Shown here: positions 61,945 to 64,000 of the stretch, piece by piece
Layout: every line of letters begins with the position of its first letter
Numbering within the stretch: position 1 is the stretch's first letter
Notes under the pieces: generated by a model
The model's input: only the letters and a program-made list of their open reading frames with translations
Told to the model about the DNA's origin: nothing
The model's database searches: none
Program-made: the position numbers and the translations under genes
Source of the DNA: Megalonaias nervosa
Taxonomy: Eukaryota > Mollusca > Bivalvia > Unionida > Unionidae
Length of the DNA stretch: 64,000 bases
NCBI GenBank assembly: GCA_016617855.1
Contig: JAECUM010003197.1
Span: 62,001-126,000, forward strand
Reading direction: 5' to 3'

Positions 61945-62028
61945 CATTACTGACTGCCTCTTGCAGATGCTGTGTCCAGTACGCTTCATCCACCAATTTG
62001 ACCTCCTGATTGTTTTCAATCTGGTAAG
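61945..62028 (-). CDS. Exon a of the VWA-MIB/HERC2 gene (lead into the VWA domain)
   Basis: Eighty-four bases between a 'tttttcag' acceptor and a 'gtatga' donor. It reads YQIENNQEVKLVDEAYWTQH followed by seven more residues, entering with two bases of a split codon and leaving with one. The next exon begins with exactly the two bases needed to complete a glycine. The segment is polar and probably helical and lies directly before the VWA core. I found no earlier exon with compatible phase between 62029 and 64000, so the start codon is probably outside the window. Confidence 0.75.
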
Positions 62029-62815
62029 CTGAAAAACAGACCAAGACATGTCCAAATATGTAAATTGAGATACTGAAGTCAATAGTGGCACTGTCAAGTT
62101 TAGATGATTTAGCTATCATGGTAATAAAGTATGTAACTTGTCTTCCAGCAATCCTTCTATGACAAGTCTAGAGAACCGGTATTACATATTTATTATATAC
62201 TTTATAAATAGTCCCATTAGTTTGCAGTTTGTTGCTACGAGTCTATATCCAACAGTATTGACCATAATTAAGTAAATCTGATGGCCATTAGAGGACAACA
62301 ATGACTGTAACCCTTTCTACCTGGTACTGGATAATCAGCAGATCTAGCTTCTTCCACAGGAAATTATGTATCATCTAAATTAAATAAACAAAATCTGGAT
62401 ACATGCAAAGACTTAAACCACAAGAAGAAAATTGTTTAAACAATAAACATGATTTATAAAAATGTTCAAAATGGATGGCCAGATCATGAGTAGCTGCTGT
62501 TAGTATGAGCGAGTGACCGAGATAATGAGAAACTGAGTTTTGATACATTGGGTCACTGAACAAGTTCTTTTTTACCTAAACAGTGCATTTTTATCCACTG
62601 AACAGCATTATTTTATTCTGTAATTGGAATTTAATGAAACACAAGTGACTCCAAAATGAATATATCTACTTTTCTTGAGGTATTATCCAAAACTGATGTA
62701 CCAAAATACCCTGGCAACAATTCTGATGCACAATGCAAGCTCAGGTATTCTGTTACACATGACCTTTTGTCCAATATTTATCAGTACTCAGTTAATAAAC
62801 TATATTGTTGAATAA
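62029..62815. other. Sequence upstream of exon a
   Basis: No convincing earlier exon, promoter or repeat. Confidence 0.4.
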
Positions 62816-62819
62816 CTGT

Positions 62820-63090
62820 ATCAATGTACATGACTTATTAAGGTGTGGATAGACTTATCATTGAACAAGACTTATTTAAGGTGTGGATTATGGGACTTAC
62901 CACTGAACTGAATGGAATTATCATTGAACATGACTTATTCAAGGTATGGATGGACTTATTATTGAAGATGACTTATTAAAGATGAGGATGGACTGATTGT
63001 TTGACAAGCATTGCTTAAGGTGGAGATGAACTTATCACTGGACAAGACTTAAAAGGGGATGGATCACTGGACAAGACTTACATAAAGTAG
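62820..63090. repeat. Degenerate tandem repeat of about 43 bp, about 6 copies
   Basis: Units 'gacttattaaggtgtggatg' plus 'gacttatcattgaacaa' with indels. Confidence 0.75.
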
Positions 63091-63109
63091 GAATAGATTT
63101 TGCACACGG

Positions 63110-64000
63110 CATCCTCATTATATGATCCTCTTGAGCTGATTTTATCTGGAGCATTATTGTTATATGGCCCTATTGATATGATTGTACATGGGGCATTATT
63201 GTTATATGACTGCTGATTTGATTGTACATGGGGTATTATTGTTATACAACCCTACTGAATTGATTTTACATGGGGCATTATTGTTATACAACCCTGTTGA
63301 TTTGATTTTATATGGGGCATTATTATTATACGACCCTGTTGATTTGATTTTACATGGGGCATTATTGTTATACGACCCTGTTGATTTGATTGTACATGGG
63401 GCATTATTGTTATACTACCCTGTTGATTTGATTGTACATGGGGCATTATTGTGATATGACCCTGTTGATTTGATTTTACATCAGGCATTATTGTTATACA
63501 ACCCTATTGATTTGATTTTACATCAGGTATTATTGTTACACAAACCTATTGATTTGATTTTACATGGGGCATTATTGTTATACGACCTTATTGATTTGAT
63601 TTTACATCAGGAATTATTGTTATATGACCCTATTGATTTGATTTTACATCAGGTATTATTGTTATACGACCCTATTGATTTGATTTTACATGGGGCATTA
63701 TTGTTATAGGACCCTATTGATTTGATTTTACATGGGGCATTATTGTTATATGACCCTACTGATTTGATTTTACATCAGGCATTATTGTTATACTACCCTG
63801 TTGATTTGATTTTACATGGGGCATTATTGTTATAGGACCCTATTGATTTGATTTTACATGGGGCATTATTGTTATAGGACCCTATTGATTTGATTTTACA
63901 TGGGGCATTATTGTTATAGGACCCTACTGATTTGATTTTACATGGGGCATTATTGTTATAGGACATGATTGATTTGATTTTACATAGGGCATCATTTCAT
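63110..64000. repeat. 42-bp minisatellite, about 21 copies, running off the window
   Basis: Unit 'ttgatttgattttacatggg' plus 'gcattattgttatacgaccc' plus 'tg'. It is open on both strands as a 14-residue repeat (plus: LILHGALLLYDPVD). Confidence 0.95.

Larger units (their letters stand above)
15181..62028 (-). other. Span of a large VWA + MIB/HERC2 gene (nine internal exons)
   Basis: Nine minus-strand exons share one architecture and join without a phase break (1,1,1,1,0,0,0,0,1 at the 3' ends), giving 336 complete codons. Order of parts: short alpha-helical lead, VWA domain, helical and acidic linker, MIB/HERC2 start. VWA domains bind ligands through a divalent metal held by a DxSxS motif. 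MIB/HERC2 domains are known from the ubiquitin ligases Mindbomb and HERC2, where they bind substrates. I recall invertebrate predictions with this pairing under names such as 'circularly permutated Ras protein 1-like', but cannot verify this here and no Ras-like part is visible. The product is probably intracellular, as no signal peptide or membrane segment is seen in the part present. Introns are about 2.5 to 9.4 kb and filled with repeats. Start, remaining MIB/HERC2 and stop lie outside what I could find. Confidence 0.85.

Noticed and set aside
62300..62352. Possible earlier exon of the VWA gene (minus-strand EEARSADYPVP with a phase-1 end)
   Set aside because: The phase would fit exon a, but there is no acceptor between the upstream in-frame stop and the peptide, and the donor 'gtagaa' is weak.

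Overview
The window looks like a piece of an animal genome, most likely a mollusc (bivalve or gastropod). This rests on spliced exons with GT/AG borders, strong AT richness, and repeats of a kind I know from molluscan genomes: tRNA-derived SINEs ending in a 'ggtgttaaaccc'-like segment, and 'gggcaataactct'-like intergenic repeats. The species cannot be told from the sequence. There are no bacterial-style operons and no long open reading frames that behave like intact genes. Most long ORFs are by-products of tandem repeats whose unit length is a multiple of three.

The backbone is one large minus-strand gene running from about 62.0 kb down to 15.2 kb and continuing past at least the 3' side. I can place nine consecutive internal exons: 61945-62028, 59360-59482, 49881-50006, 45588-45662, 36248-36372, 30196-30285, 24627-24713, 18599-18700 and 15181-15379. 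Each has usable splice sites, and the reading phase agrees across every junction. Together they encode 336 full codons: a von Willebrand factor A (VWA) domain with a MIDAS metal site, a helical charged linker, and the first half of a MIB/HERC2 domain. The initiator exon, the rest of the MIB/HERC2 domain and the stop codon were not found.

The introns, and the 15 kb beyond the last exon, are made mainly of mobile elements and tandem arrays. Mobile elements: a tRNA-derived SINE (2.6-2.85 kb); a decayed hAT-like unit of about 4.6 kb with nested MITEs (5.9-10.6 kb); a four-copy TIR family (11.9, 20.5, 28.0 and 58.7 kb); a pogo/Tigger-like element inside one of those copies (12332-13625); a Ty3/gypsy pol remnant split by a 1.8-kb TG...CA insertion with a perfect 5-bp target duplication (21.85-24.2 kb); a second TA-flanked element inside a minisatellite (42656-44388); a DIRS-like tyrosine-recombinase retroelement whose middle is filled by a 43-bp array (about 53.1-57.7 kb); and a decayed LINE (60.06-61.8 kb).

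Tandem arrays occupy roughly a third of the window by my tally, in about 40 blocks. Their sequences are unrelated, yet the unit length falls at 38-44 bp again and again. This recurring period of about 42 bp is the most unusual global property of the window. The largest arrays are a 23-bp, roughly 112-copy AT-rich block (46.7-49.3 kb), a 42-bp block of about 43 copies (16.4-18.2 kb), a 55-bp block of about 29 copies (18.9-20.5 kb), and degenerate repeats of about 190 bp (32.4-35.1 kb).
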